Part shown: piece after piece, positions 49,618 through 61,346 of the stretch
Numbering within the stretch: position 1 is the stretch's first letter
Layout of the letters: every line of letters starts with the position of its first letter
Assembly: GCF_009727055.1 (NCBI RefSeq)
Contig: NC_052349.1
Coordinates: 32,135,997-32,199,996 of the forward strand
Length of the DNA: 64,000 nucleotides
From: Benincasa hispida
Lineage: Eukaryota > Streptophyta > Magnoliopsida > Cucurbitales > Cucurbitaceae
Direction: 5' to 3'
Translations under genes and position numbers: made by a program
The notes under the pieces: model-generated
Database searches by the model: none
What the model was told of the DNA's origin: nothing
The model's input: only the letters and a program-made list of their open reading frames with translations

Positions 49618-49850
49618 CTTTGAACATCGTTTTCAATAATGACATTGTAGGATTTATAGTATGTAAAGTTGGCTTTCAAGATTCTATGGACAAAATGGTC
49701 TCATGGAATGAAGACGATGAAACTCCTTACAACTGGTTTGGTGTCAAATGCAATCATATTTCCAATAGTCACGTTGTCTTGAAGTTGCAATTCCTTTCTA
49801 ATGATCCTTACTACATGGTCTCATCTTCCCTCGCATACATGTGTTCTATA
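49618..49850 (+). pseudogene. LRR receptor-like kinase fragment (N-terminal part), copy 2
   Basis: Part of an open frame running 49503-49868. The relevant stretch reads NNDIVGFIVCKVGFQDSMDK, then MVSWNEDDETPYNWFGVKCN, then HISNSHVVLKLQFLSN. It matches the N-terminal cap of PXC/IRK-type LRR receptor kinases, better preserved than copy 1. The first cap Cys has become Tyr (PYNW instead of PCNW). After one repeat start the frame diverges; no transmembrane or kinase region follows within the block. It could be transcribed, but I regard it as a captured or decayed gene piece. Confidence 0.65.
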
Positions 49851-50125
49851 GGCAGCAAGAAGCGTTAAGAATCATATTTGGTGATTTTTAATTTTTGCTT
49901 ATGGAATATTTAGATATTGTATATTTGCGGTTTTAGAATATTTAGGTATGTGTATTTATGGTATTTGAGTTGTTTTGAAAGCAGTGTATCTTTGTATTCT
50001 TGTTTGTACTTAATTTTGTTGTTTTAGGGTAGTTTTGTCATTTACTAATTAGTATTTTCTATTATATGAATTCGTCTTGCTATTTTTATAATTTTGAAAC
50101 TTTTTTGTCATTTTTTCAAATGAAA

Positions 50126-53100
50126 CTCTAAAATTTACTATTTCTCCATTTCTTTTTTGTTAAATCTGTAAGTCTCCCTTTCTTTTAGTCAAAATCAATA
50201 TCAACATAAAATATATATAAAAAGAAATATCAACATAAAATAGAGAATTTATAAGTTTGATCTTTTTACTGTTTGATAGTATGGAGTTCCATCTCAAAAC
50301 TAATTGATGATGAGAGGAATAACCATCTATCTTATAAAAAATTTTCCAACGTGAGATTCTCAATATTTACAGCTATCATAAATCCCCTTTTAAATTAGCT
50401 TAGATGGTGTGATTACAAGTATGTATTAAAAAAAATTAGAAATTTAACACATCTATGTCCATCAATTAGGATACAATCAAGGTGGAAATTTTCATCAAAA
50501 TCTTGAAATTTTAGATTTTCAGTAGCCTCAAGATTTCGATAGGAGGGAGTTTTCTTTTCTCCCATCGCGACAAAATCTCAAGAAATCTCGAAAAGTCAAG
50601 AAAATTTCGAGAAAATTTTAGAAATAAATAATGTTAGCTTAGTTTAATTTTTTTTTCAATTTTATAGTCATCAATACACGCACTTGTATAATTTCAATGT
50701 CAATCTATTGTAAATATCATTTTTTACGAATGATAAAGTTTTTTTTAATATGCTACCTTTTCTACCTCCAAACTTTTCTCAATTTTAAGCTTCGTTTTCA
50801 ATCTAAAACTTTTCTTTCCAAAGAGATTGAATTTGAAAAAAACCATAAAAAAGAACATATATTTATTTTTAACCCCAACCAAACTTTTTTCATTAAATTT
50901 TCACATCATTTCACCTTAAAATTGAATTGATGCTAGTTTTGTTTTTTTACCATCTAAAATTTTCATTTTTACATCATTTCACCTCAAATATTCTCCAATT
51001 TCATCTTATTTTGTGATTATTTTTGCTTTTGCATCGACATTTATAATATACATCTAAATAGTCTCTTAATTTATAGAAATGGTGGTTAAAAATGGCCATT
51101 TATAATCTAATTAAGTAATTATCAAAATTTCATTAATTAATTATAATAAGTTTTATCAATTTTCATAAATTTTTTTAAAATTTTCATCAATGTCGATATT
51201 TTTATTCATATTTTATAAAATTTGACATCTCAATATTTTTATCAATACGGATACTTTCAAATATAATAATACATTAAAATGAATGTTGTCATTTTTTTCC
51301 CGATTGTGACTTCTGACCAGCGGTGTAATGTTTCATTATGGATTCCCTTTGATATATTCCACCAAAAGACCAATAAGGAGATTTTTTTCTCGGGTTAAAA
51401 AACACTTTATCTTTCTAAACTTTTTTACAACTAACAATTTAATTTCTAAATTTTATAGATGATGATTTAGTCTCTATATTTTAAATTTACTTTAGGCATC
51501 ATTTAGTAATCATTTGATTTTTTTTTTAAAATCAAATCTATAGACACGATTTTCATTTTTTACGGACCAATGGTTTAAAAAGCAAGTCAAATTCAAAAAT
51601 TAAAGAAGCAATTTTTAAAAACTTGTTTTTGGAATTTGGAATTAGGCTAAGAATTTAACCAATGTATAAAAATGCAAATTATTGTAAGAAATAAGGAGGA
51701 AATAAACTTATTTTTCAAAAATCAAAAACCAAAAACAAAATGGTTACCAAACAGAACCTTGGTTATTGAAGTTTAATAATTCACGATTTAGTCTCTAAAT
51801 TTTATTGGTAACAATTTAGTCTTTGTATTTTAAAAGTAGTAACAAATTAGTTATTAAAATTTAATAATTAATAATTTAATCCTTGTACTTTTATATTTAT
51901 AATGATTTAATCTTTGTTGTGAAAAATAATATTAGAATATAATGAATTTTTTAAATAAAGATTTAATGTAATTTCTCATATACTTTGATAAGTTGATCAG
52001 AATCAATTTTCTTATATAAAAATGGTTGAAACTAAGTTGTTTCATAATAAAAATGGATACTTAATTTTCTAGAGAATTTTTATTATAGAGACTAAATTGA
52101 GATTAAACTTTTACCTATTTCAAATTATAGTGGCGGTTTGAAATATTTGGACTAAAGGAGATAGTACATACATGTTTGACAAGTAGAATTAAATTTTACA
52201 AATATAAAAAGAAAATTATTTTAAATGAAAAGCTGCTGAAAATGTTCACAAATATAATAAAATGTCGCAATCTATTAATAACAGACACCGATAGACATCT
52301 ATCAATATTTACCAATATCTATTAGTGATGGACAATAATAATCTATTAATGTTTATCAATATCTATCATATAGTAATATTTTACTATATTTATAAATATT
52401 TTAGTTCATTTTATTATATTTAAAAACAACCTTATATTTATATACATCAAACTTTACTTCTCATTTCTTTCAAATAATTAATATTATTTTCAAATTTCTT
52501 TAATAGATTACAATCATCATTGAATTTTTTTTTTTTTCTTTTGGTCATATATGGAAATGATGTTATTTCGACGGAGGATGAAAAATTCCAAATTGGATTT
52601 TAAATTTCTTTCTACAAGGTAGAAAAAACGTTTGACTAATGATGAGTGTAGAGTCACAGTCTCAGTCAAATTAATTCTTTGAAAGACACCACATGACTTT
52701 TCCAAAATAATCAAATATCTATTGGTCTATATGAATTAAGTTCAAGAATAGTGTAATTTTTTAAAATAATGACAAAAATAATGTATATAAAAAAGAAATT
52801 AAAAAACTAAGGTAGAAAAGAAAATATTCACAAAAATAGACTAGTAAAATTGTATACCCGGTATACGATTATTGTTGTGGCCTACATACCAAAGTATGAC
52901 TTGGTCAATGAAGACCAAACTCGTGAATGGGATCCACGATTCTTATTTTTTTTATTTTTTTTAATTGTTTTCACACTTTCCCATATTAATAAGTTTTCAT
53001 ATAAAAAAATCCGAGATCAAACTCGGGACGAGGTCCACGATTTCCATATTTTTATTTTTTTAATTGTTTTCACAATTTCCTATATTAATAAATTACCATA

Positions 53101-55638
53101 TAAAAAAAATTCGAGAAAAAATTGAATTTATTACATGTTCTATTTTTGAATATACAAAAGATTCAATTTTTGTAAATTAAAATTTGCTTCATCCAACGAA
53201 TTTGTTAATATAGCATTATATTCAAGTTCTCACTTAAAAAGGGAAAAAAAAAAGTTCTTCATGTTAATGGTAGCAGATTATTTTTTAAAAAAGAAACTGA
53301 AAGGATTTACCTTCAAAATCTATAAATATTAAAACCAATACTTTTTTTTTTGTCAATAAATATTAAAATAACATTATTATTAAAAAAATCTAAAATTAAA
53401 TTTGAGTCATATGTTTGTTTTTAATTCATAATTCATGTTTTTTTCTGAAAAAATGCATAAGTAGATATTGTCGAAAAAATCTCATGAATAGATTTTAAAT
53501 TTAATTAATATATATAATATCATTAGTGATAGAATATGGAAATCAATATTTTCAAATTCTATAACAAACAAATTCCTAATCTTTAATGCCAAACATTTTA
53601 TTTTAAAAAATGGTTAAACATTAATCTCCCATTCATTTATTTATTTTTTATTCTTTTAATGATCAAACATTAAAGTCTCTACCAATGGTCTAACCTCATT
53701 CATGATTTAGCCTTAAATCATGGACCAGGTACACGATTTATCTACTGGGTCAATACTCGTGGACCTCGTCCATAATTTTACAACTCTATTTTTGTCAATA
53801 AATATTAAAATAACATTATTTTTTTTTAAAAAAAATCCATCTATATCGAGCAAGAAATTTTTTCTTTTTTGAGAAAAAATCATATTTATTTTTAACTTGT
53901 GCTCGTAGGATTTATTCTCATAATAAAATAAAATATGTCGAAATTTTTTTTCGAAAATTATTGAAATCCAAAATAAATGTTCGATGGAAAAGCAAGTTGA
54001 TCGGTTAATTCAATAAAAAAATGAAATAGGAGTTTGCACTCGATTTCATTGGTACTGTCCAATGGAATCAAATTCCATTGTTGACTTATGCCATTTGAAT
54101 GAGTCAAATTGCAAGTTCAACAAACCCATTTTCAAAATATCAAGTGTCATTTTCGAAATTTAATTGGGTTTTATAGTGTGTGATATAATCTAGGTAAATA
54201 AATCTAATTATATAGTTATATGCACTTTTCTACTTTTTATCTAAATAGTTTAATAGACTATTATTTTACACAAAAAAATGTTTAATTTACTTTTTAGCTC
54301 TCTTTAACATTCATTTTGAATGATATTCTTTTCAAAACATACACAATTAAGAAAAGTTTATCCAAATATCCAAAAATCATTGCCCTCATCCAAGAATCAA
54401 TAAAAAGCTTTGAAACAGAAAATCAAAAAGTGCTTTGATATATATACACCACTATATATTTGAATTTTCCAGAAATAAACTAGAGGATACTTGATAAGTG
54501 CATGAACAAGATAATTTGTAAAATATATCATCTTATATACCAAACAATATATGTGATGTGTGTTTATATTTTCCAGTATATTTGTAAACATACCACAAAA
54601 TAAACTATGATATATATGATATATATTTACATTTTTCCTGTATATTCAACATATACTTAAGATCAGAGGTGAGCGATTTTACGCTAGGAATATAGGAGTA
54701 AATAAATGAAATCTTCTAAAATTAAAGAAACATTAATGAATATCAATTAAAATTAATAAATACCAAAAACAAAATCAAAAGTTGAAAATGATGTTAGAAA
54801 GAAAAGAATTAAATATTTCAAAATTTTATTGGGTAGAGATAATGTAATTAATGATATTTCAAAAAATAAAATCCTTATATAATTAATATTAAATCTAAAA
54901 ATTATATATTTTTAATTTGAAAATATTATAAAAACTAAAAAGATGAGAGGGAATATTAAAAAATTAAAAATGTCTTGCTAAAATCTAGTAATGTAATATT
55001 ATTAAATCTTAAAACATTCGTGAAATATTAGTTATATACTATGTTAATACCATAAATCTTTCCATTTAATTCTTTATCTAGAATTTATCCCAAAGATAAA
55101 TCTTTTCAAGAAGTTAACAATTCACTAGGTATCATAGAAATTATGTTTTTATTGTTGTATAAAAAAAAAGTATATATTAATAATAATATATTCTTGAGAA
55201 ATTTTCACAGATAGAAAAAATGTCAAACTATTTACAGAAATAACAAAAAAAAATACTTATAGACAACAATAAACTTCTATTAACTCTATCAATGATAGAT
55301 TTCTATAAGTTCCTATCATGGATAGACACTAATAAACCTCTATAAAAAAAATTACAATTTTACTATTTTGTATAAATATTTTTTTTTCTTATTTTTCTAT
55401 ATTTAAAAGCCCCTATATTCTTTAAAAGCTAATAGGTAAGAATAATAAGTATTGACGTGGAATAAAAACCAAACCAATTTCCCTTTGAATGATCTATATA
55501 ATCGGATTGCAAAATCAAATACTTCAAATGTATATATATAACATTGCGTAAATGGAAGATCAAAGTTTTCATCTCTGATTTATAAGAAAAAAGAAAGTGC
55601 GTCAATTGCGCTCACAAACTTAGGTTGCATTTACCTAC
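50126..55638. other. Long AT-rich intergenic region with repeat scars
   Basis: No gene supported. Recognisable bits: 50460-50630, phrases such as 'gaaatctcgaaaagtcaagaaaatttcgagaaaa'; 51420-51930, repeated 'aatttagtctctaaattttat..taacaatttag' phrases; 51495-51765, a relative of the repeat pair at 16995-17615; 52255-52400 and 55195-55410, units with 'gatagacatctatca' phrases resembling a small DNA transposon family; 52900-53115, a ~110 bp tandem duplication ('ccacgattc/tcc.tattttt...ttaattgttttcaca'). Open frames here are short and low in complexity. Confidence 0.45.
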
Positions 55639-55799
55639 CCGTAAACGGAAAATTTCACGAAATGACTCGAAACCCAAAAAAATTTCTACCAATGACCTCC
55701 TTCTAAAAATTTTTCTACCGTTGACCTTTTCCCATGCGAAATTTTAAAATTACCCCCAATTTTTAAAAAGCCTTCAGACCGCACGGTGAATGTATCTCT

Positions 55800-56600
55800 A
55801 CGAATACTTTAAGCAATCATTTAGATATTACTAAGCGATTGGATAGATATTACTAAGCGATCGGAGAGAGTACTAAGCGATCATTTACTATCCACTATAG
55901 TTTTTATTAAGCGATCGTGTAGAGAATACTAAGCGATCGTCTAGCTATCCACTATAGCTTTTATTAAACGATCGTTTAGAGAATACTAAGCGATCGCTTA
56001 GCTAACTGTTCCACGATCGTTTAGATATCCATTATGCGATCGTTTGGCTAATACTAAACGATCGTTTAGCTAATATTAAGCGATCGTTTAGCTAATACTA
56101 AGCGAACATTTAAATAACTTTTACACGATTGTTTAGATATCCATTACGCGATCGTGTATTAATTTATAAAGCGATCATTCGGCTAATACTAAGCGATCGC
56201 TTAGGTTTTGTTATGCGATTGTTTAGATAATACTAAGCAATCGTTTAGGTTTTGTTAAGTGATCGTTTAGATAATACTAAGCGATCGTTTAAGTTTTGTT
56301 AAGCGATCGTTTAGCTAACTGTTACGCGATCGTTTAGATATCCATTACGCGATCATGTTATGTATAAAGCGATCGTTTGGCTAATACTAAGCGATCGCTT
56401 AGGTTTTGTTATGCGATCATTTAGATAATACTAAGCAATCATTTAGATTTTGTTAAGTGATCGTTTAGATAATACTTAGCGATCATTTAGCTAACTGTTA
56501 CGCGATCGTTTAGTTTTCGTTTAGATAAATTTGTGCTAAATTTATAGAATACAATTGGTGTTATACATTTAACTAAGCAAATAAATGACTAAGTGATCGT
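55800..56600. repeat. CGATCG tandem array, main block
   Basis: Dozens of ~22 bp units of the form 'taagcgatcgtttagctaatac', varying at a few positions. A higher-order period of about 198 bp is visible: 'ggctaatactaagcgatcgc' at 56181 recurs at 56379 with the same unit order after it. The core is the palindrome GCGATCGY. No coding sense. Confidence 0.85.
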
Positions 56601-56763
56601 TTAGATAAATTTGTACTAAAATTACATATTGTACAGTACAATTGGTGTTGTACATAATATAATTGGTGCTAAAATTACATATTCTATAATGTAAATTTGT
56701 ATAAAATAATTGGTGTTGTACAGAAAAATTGAAGCGAAAGCGAAAATTACATATTGTTTAATC

Positions 56764-56940
56764 TAGATGGGCCAGTGCCAGGTGTTATCAATGTTTGTCT
56801 GCACGTTTTCTTGTTATGTTCTGTCTGACCACATCGTGTACACCTGTGTATTTGTCGTGGCTCCTCTCCAATTGAAGGTATCCTGACGATTTGACGTCGA
56901 CCTACACTACCTTTTGCGAAGTAGTGCCATTGATCTACAA
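56764..56940 (-). pseudogene. MURA-type transposase C-terminal exon remnant
   Basis: The minus strand stays open through QWHYFAKGSVGRRQIVRIPS, then IGEEPRQIHRCTRCGQTEHN and KKTCRQTLITPGTGPSR. The CxxC..(4)H..(4)C knuckle lies at 56801-56842. A basic 'GR....RIPS.GE' stretch followed by a CCHC knuckle near the end is the usual C-terminal signature of plant Mutator transposases. The catalytic DDE part and SWIM domain are gone. This fixes the coding strand of the parent element as minus. Confidence 0.75.
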
Positions 56941-56954
56941 TTGGATAAACAAAT

Positions 56955-57195
56955 CATTGATAAGTAAGCGATCGTGTATAAATTACTAAGCGATCATATA
57001 TAAATTATTAAGCGATCATGTATAAATTTATTAAACGATCGTTTATAATTACTAAACGATCGCATAGTAATTACTAAACAATCGTTTATATTTTACTAAA
57101 CGATCGTTCTAATTTACTAAACGATAGTGTATAATTTACTAAACGATCATGTATAAATTACTACACGGTTATTTATAATTTACTAAACGACACTT
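56955..57195. repeat. CGATCG tandem array, second block
   Basis: Units of 'ttactaarcgatcgtgtataaa', about 21-24 bases, separated from the main block by the transposase remnant. The motif is the same but the spacer is TATAAATTACTAA instead of TTTAGCTAATACT. Confidence 0.8.
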
Positions 57196-57624
57196 ATTAT
57201 GAAAGCGATATGAGAGAAGAAATCGTACATTGAATGAAGAGTTGAAGAAACCGTTGAAGGAAGAAGAAATGTGGACAGAATCCGACGATGAAAGCTACGA
57301 GAGAAAGCTACCAGAGAATCCGAAGGGCTGAGGAAATCTGAGAGAAAGCTACGAGATGAGAGAGACGTTCAACGACAGAAAGTGAATAATGAAAGAGATA
57401 TTCCATTCTCTTCAGAATACTAGTTGGGAATAAATGTTTTGGTGGAATATTGGTGGTGTATTGAATGCATATTGAATGAAGGGCTGAGAAAATCGTAGAA
57501 GGAAGAAGAAAAATGTGGCGATCTGAAAGCTTTTTAAAAATTAGGGGTAATTTTGATATTTCACATAAGGAAAAGGTCAGTGTAGAAAAGTTTTTGGGTT
57601 TTGGGTCATTTTATGAAATTTTCC

Positions 57625-59237
57625 CTGTAAACGTAATAAATCAATGGTAATCTAAAAAGTGAGTCCATTTGATTATGTTTGTTGTTGTTTACCTATATTC
57701 CATAATTATAGTGAAATGCAGGTCTACTACGAGTTTTGTAATCACAAAACGTAATCTGATTGAGGAATTGAAGGTGCTCAATCTAATTGCATTTGAAATT
57801 TACGTGAGACTCACTAGCCATTATCGTTATCATTACTGTTACCTTTACAAATATTATTACTGTTACAATATTAGAAGTATGAATCTATCATATTTATTTT
57901 TACTATTATTGTTATCTTTATCATTACCGTTATCGGGTCTAACAGTAACACTAACAATAACAGTAAATGTGACAAATTTGTAATTCTAAGTAAGCGTGAT
58001 AAGACTTGTTACAATTGATCCATCAATGGAATTTCATTATGATTATAGGACTTTTCATTACGATCGGATAAACGTGGGTAATTTTTTCCTCCTCTTTCAC
58101 CTTATTTTCTCTCTCTTCTTTCACACTCTTTTCCGTTCCACCCTAAAAAAAAATCTGAAACACAAAAGATGGTGCATTTGAAGCATCAAAGATCAGAGGG
58201 TACGTGGAGGGGGTCTTCCCAGAGCTTCCTAACCCTAAACCATTTAAAAACTACTTTAGATATATAAATTTACATAAAAAGCAAAATTAGATATTTAACA
58301 GATCCTTTTCTATACTTTTCAATTAGGATACAGTATGAATATATTGCAAAGAATGACTTGTTTAGACGGTGACAAAATTGATAATTTTTTTTGTTTTGTC
58401 TAACGAAAATGATTTATAAGATTCATAGATGTTGATTTTTTTTCTACCAAAATTACCTTTTTTAGTTTTTATTTTTCAAGTTTGGTTAGCATTTTAAAGA
58501 ATAATTTTTTTAAAAAAGTACAAAACAAATATACTTTAAATTTTTTAATCCAATATCCAAGGAGTTAAAATATCGATATAGATAATATCATTATTTTTTC
58601 TGTGTTTTATGCAAAATAAAAAAAAATAATAATATAACATTATAATATTTATGGGAGATTTTCAAAAAAAAAAAAAAAAACAAAACAAAAACAAAAACAA
58701 AACTATTTACACAATAACAAAACTTAATCTTCTTTGATAGATGTTGAGAGAGGCTAATAAAAGTCTATCAATGTCTATCCGTAATAGAAATTAATAGAAG
58801 TCTATCTTTTATACTATGTGATAGACTCTAGTAGAAGTCTATCAGTACATATTATTATTATTATTATTTTTTTTGCTATTTCGATTAATAGTTTGACATT
58901 TTATCTATCTGTGAAAATTTTCCGTCTTATATTCATTGACAACAAAAACATAACTCAATAATTAACTTATACTTCTCTCCTAAAGTCGGAGATTCAAATA
59001 TTCATTCTCGTTATATTAAAAAAATAAAATCTATATTCTTAAAGAAAATAAAATAAGTTTCAAACAATTATTTTGTAAAAAAAAAATAAATAAATAAATA
59101 TGCATCATCTTTTCCATCCAAATGAAGAGTAAATAATGTTACCAATAGCCTAAAAGTTAATAATCTAAAGGTTTATGGTTTAAATTCTCCGAACTAGGAC
59201 CCCAGTTGGTTTGATCCCAATCCCAATTATAAAATAA
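57625..59237. other. Intergenic region upstream of the LRR gene, with a small transposon-like unit
   Basis: 57660-58200 shows short open frames with no recognisable motif. At about 58651-58922 is a MITE-like unit: the left end GGGAGATTTTCA and the right end read inverted GGAAAATTTTCACAGATAG are similar, and the inside has 'agtctatca' phrases. A copy of the same right-end sequence occurs at 55200 (AAATTTTCACAGATAGAAAA). The 300 bases before the LRR gene's ATG are AT-rich, with no distinctive promoter element I would commit to. Confidence 0.5.
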
Positions 59238-61346
59238 ATGGAAGAGATGGGATATTTTTTCATTCCATCAGCCAAAATGATATCTCTGACTGTAATATGG
59301 TATTTTACTTCCATCCAATGTTTGTTCCTTCTGCTTTCCATGCCAGCAAATAATCTTGCACTGGAAATCAAATGCATGGAAAGCGAAAGACAAGCCCTGT
59401 TATCCTTGAAGCAAAACCTCATAGATAGATATGATTTTCTCTCTTCTTGGAGAACACAAGCCAATCCCAAAGCCAATGATGATTGTTGCAATTGGAGAGG
59501 TGTTGGTTGTAGCAACAATACAGGTGCTGACCATTATAATATCATAAGCCTTGATCTTCACAATAAAGGTTTGATGGGTGAGGTTGGTTCTTCCTTAACT
59601 CAATTATTGCATCTCACCTACTTAGATCTTAGTTATAATCAGTTTGATCAAATCTTGATTGAGGATATTGGTTCTCTTATCAATTTGAATTACCTCAACT
59701 TGTCCTATAACAAGTTGAGTGGAAGTATTCCTCAAAGTTTGGGACAATTATCCAACTTAGAGTATTTGAATCTTCAGTCTAATTTATTGGAGGGTGAAGT
59801 TTCTGAAGTTCATTTCTCAAAGCTTAAAAATTTAAAAGCTTTGGATCTATCTGACAACTTGTTGAGATTAACCTTCAACTCAGCTTGGGTTCCTCCTTTT
59901 CAACTGCAATCAATAAGTTTGAGAAATTGTACATTGGGCCCATATTTTCCCAAATGGCTTCAAACACAAAAGTTCTCTGTTCTTGATATTTCAGAAAACA
60001 GAATTTCAGACAAGATTCCCAGATGGTTTTGGAATAACTTGTCCCCAAACTTATTGTTTCTTGATGTTTCCAACAATCATATCAAGGGGGAAATCCCAAA
60101 TTTGTCCTTGAAATTCAAAAGGATGCCTGTGATCATTTTGGGAGTGAATGAATTTGAGGGTAAAATTCCAGCCTTTCTTTTTGGAGCACAAAACCTTGAC
60201 CTTTCGACAAATGAATTTTCAGACATATCTGGTTTGTGTGAAGTCAACTACTCGTCCCCTTTATATCTCTTGGATACTTGCGGCAACAAAATGTCTGGCC
60301 AACTCCCTAATTGTTGGAACCATATGCTCAATTTAGAATCCTTAAGTTTGGCCTATAATTATTTTTCTGGAGACATTCCACAGTCTTTGAGTAATCTCAC
60401 AAGACTGAAATCTCTAAATTTGCGAGAGAATTATTTCTCCGGGGAGTTTCCTTCTTGGTTTAACTTCACAGATTTGACACTCTTTGATGCAGTTGACAAC
60501 AATTTATCTGGAAATTTACCGTCATGGATCGGATCAAGATTGCCAAATTTGGTTCGTTTGCTTCTCAAGTCAAATCACTTTCATGGAAACTTACCTTCAA
60601 GTCTTTGCAACCTCAGAAGGATTGAAGTATTGGACATTTCACTCAATTATGATATTTCAGGAAGCATACCAACTTGCATCTATAATTTTGATGTCTTGAC
60701 AAAAACGTTTAATCCATCAACTGTTCCTGATTACATGAGAGATTTGGTCATGATGTGGAAAGGCAAAGAGATGGAATTTCATGGTAGAAATTTACAGCTT
60801 CAAAGGAGTATTGACCTGTCTAGCAACCGTCTGACAGGAGAAATTCCTAAAGAAATCACACAGCTTGTTGGTTTAATTTCTTTGAATCTCTCGAGGAATG
60901 AGTTAACAGGTCAAATTCCTTACAACATAGCTCAACTTCAATCGTTGGATTTTTTGGATCTATCGAGAAATAATTTGTGTGGTTCAATTCCTTCTAGTTT
61001 TTCTCAAATGCCCAGATTGAGTGTGTTGGATCTGTCCTACAATAACCTTTCAGGAAATATTCCCATTGGAACTCAACTTCAAAGCTTTCCAATTTCTTCC
61101 TATGAAGGCAACCCTTTTCTTCATGGAGATCCAATTAAGAAGTGGGAGCTGAGCAACAACAATAATACTCATGTTGAGGATAATAATGAAACTGAAGACA
61201 AATTCCTAATGCTAGATCTGCTTATTGCCATTTCTTCTGGATTTATAATTGGATTTTGGGGAATCTTTGGCAGTCTTCTACTCTTTAAGAGATGGAGATA
61301 TACCTACTTTAGGTTTTTAAGAAATATAATTGAGAAAGTTTTCTGA
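59238..61346 (+). CDS. LRR receptor-like protein (RLP, EIX/Cf-type), single exon, 702 aa
   Basis: Predicted surface receptor without a kinase, of the type that senses fungal or other extracellular ligands together with SOBIR1/BAK1-like partners. Residues 15-45 form a signal peptide; Met14 (59277) is the better translation start for a secreted protein, though Met1 is in frame. LRRNT cap at about 46-92 (ERQALLSLKQNLID, DDCCNWRGVGC). LRRs run about 102-490. A short island (LVMMWKGKEMEFHG) lies at about 503-516. Four more repeats span 522-613, then an acidic Asn-rich stretch, a transmembrane helix (about 657-683) and a ~19-residue basic tail (KRWRYTYFRFLRNIIEKVF). Relatives have about 900-1000 residues, so several repeats are missing, yet the frame is intact. 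The C-terminal cap pair of cysteines is lost (NPFLHGDPIKKWE where relatives have NPFLCG...KC). It may be functional or an early decayed copy. Confidence 0.9.
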   Translation: MEEMGYFFIPSAKMISLTVIWYFTSIQCLFLLLSMPANNLALEIKCMESERQALLSLKQNLIDRYDFLSSWRTQANPKANDDCCNWRGVGCSNNTGADHYNIISLDLHNKGLMGEVGSSLTQLLHLTYLDLSYNQFDQILIEDIGSLINLNYLNLSYNKLSGSIPQSLGQLSNLEYLNLQSNLLEGEVSEVHFSKLKNLKALDLSDNLLRLTFNSAWVPPFQLQSISLRNCTLGPYFPKWLQTQKFSVLDISENRISDKIPRWFWNNLSPNLLFLDVSNNHIKGEIPNLSLKFKRMPVIILGVNEFEGKIPAFLFGAQNLDLSTNEFSDISGLCEVNYSSPLYLLDTCGNKMSGQLPNCWNHMLNLESLSLAYNYFSGDIPQSLSNLTRLKSLNLRENYFSGEFPSWFNFTDLTLFDAVDNNLSGNLPSWIGSRLPNLVRLLLKSNHFHGNLPSSLCNLRRIEVLDISLNYDISGSIPTCIYNFDVLTKTFNPSTVPDYMRDLVMMWKGKEMEFHGRNLQLQRSIDLSSNRLTGEIPKEITQLVGLISLNLSRNELTGQIPYNIAQLQSLDFLDLSRNNLCGSIPSSFSQMPRLSVLDLSYNNLSGNIPIGTQLQSFPISSYEGNPFLHGDPIKKWELSNNNNTHVEDNNETEDKFLMLDLLIAISSGFIIGFWGIFGSLLLFKRWRYTYFRFLRNIIEKVF

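Larger units (their letters stand above)
48427..50125 (+). repeat. 1.6 kb duplicated block, copy 2
   Basis: Same orientation and landmark order as 10370-11962. It begins directly after the copia LTR end at 48420. It differs from copy 1 by small indels, by the microsatellite around 49360-49400, and by the 38-base mosaic-end dimer at 49303-49340, which copy 1 lacks. Confidence 0.7.
55647..57624 (-). mobile_element. Mutator-like DNA transposon (deletion derivative) carrying CGATCG repeats
   Basis: The ends are long inverted repeats. The left end (55647-55776) begins GGAAAATTTCACGAAATGAC; the right end (57525-57624), read inverted, begins GGAAAATTTCATAAAATGAC. Both continue with 'aaacccaaaaa', 'ttctac..tgaccttttcc', 'aaattaccccyaatttttaaaaagc'. 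The left end has an internal duplication of about 35 bases. Flanking 8-mers match at 7 of 8 (CCGTAAAC and CTGTAAAC). Inside are a transposase zinc-knuckle remnant (56764-56940, minus) and two tandem-repeat arrays. Long TIRs plus the MuDR-type knuckle point to the Mutator superfamily; Mutator normally makes 9 bp duplications, so the exact edge may be off by one. Confidence 0.82.

Noticed and set aside
55800..57195. Array resembling CRISPR repeats
   Set aside because: Units are contiguous and degenerate, with no unique spacers, and the DNA is plant nuclear. It is a tandem repeat inside a transposon.
57669..57983. Open frame of 104 codons (hydrophobic, Ser/Leu/Tyr-rich)
   Set aside because: AT-rich composition with repeated 'ttatc.ttac' phrases accounts for it; no motif, and no sign of a promoter or splice pattern.
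59180..59518. Open frame of 112 codons antisense to the start of the LRR gene
   Set aside because: Overlaps the signal peptide and cap coding sequence of the clear LRR gene on the plus strand.
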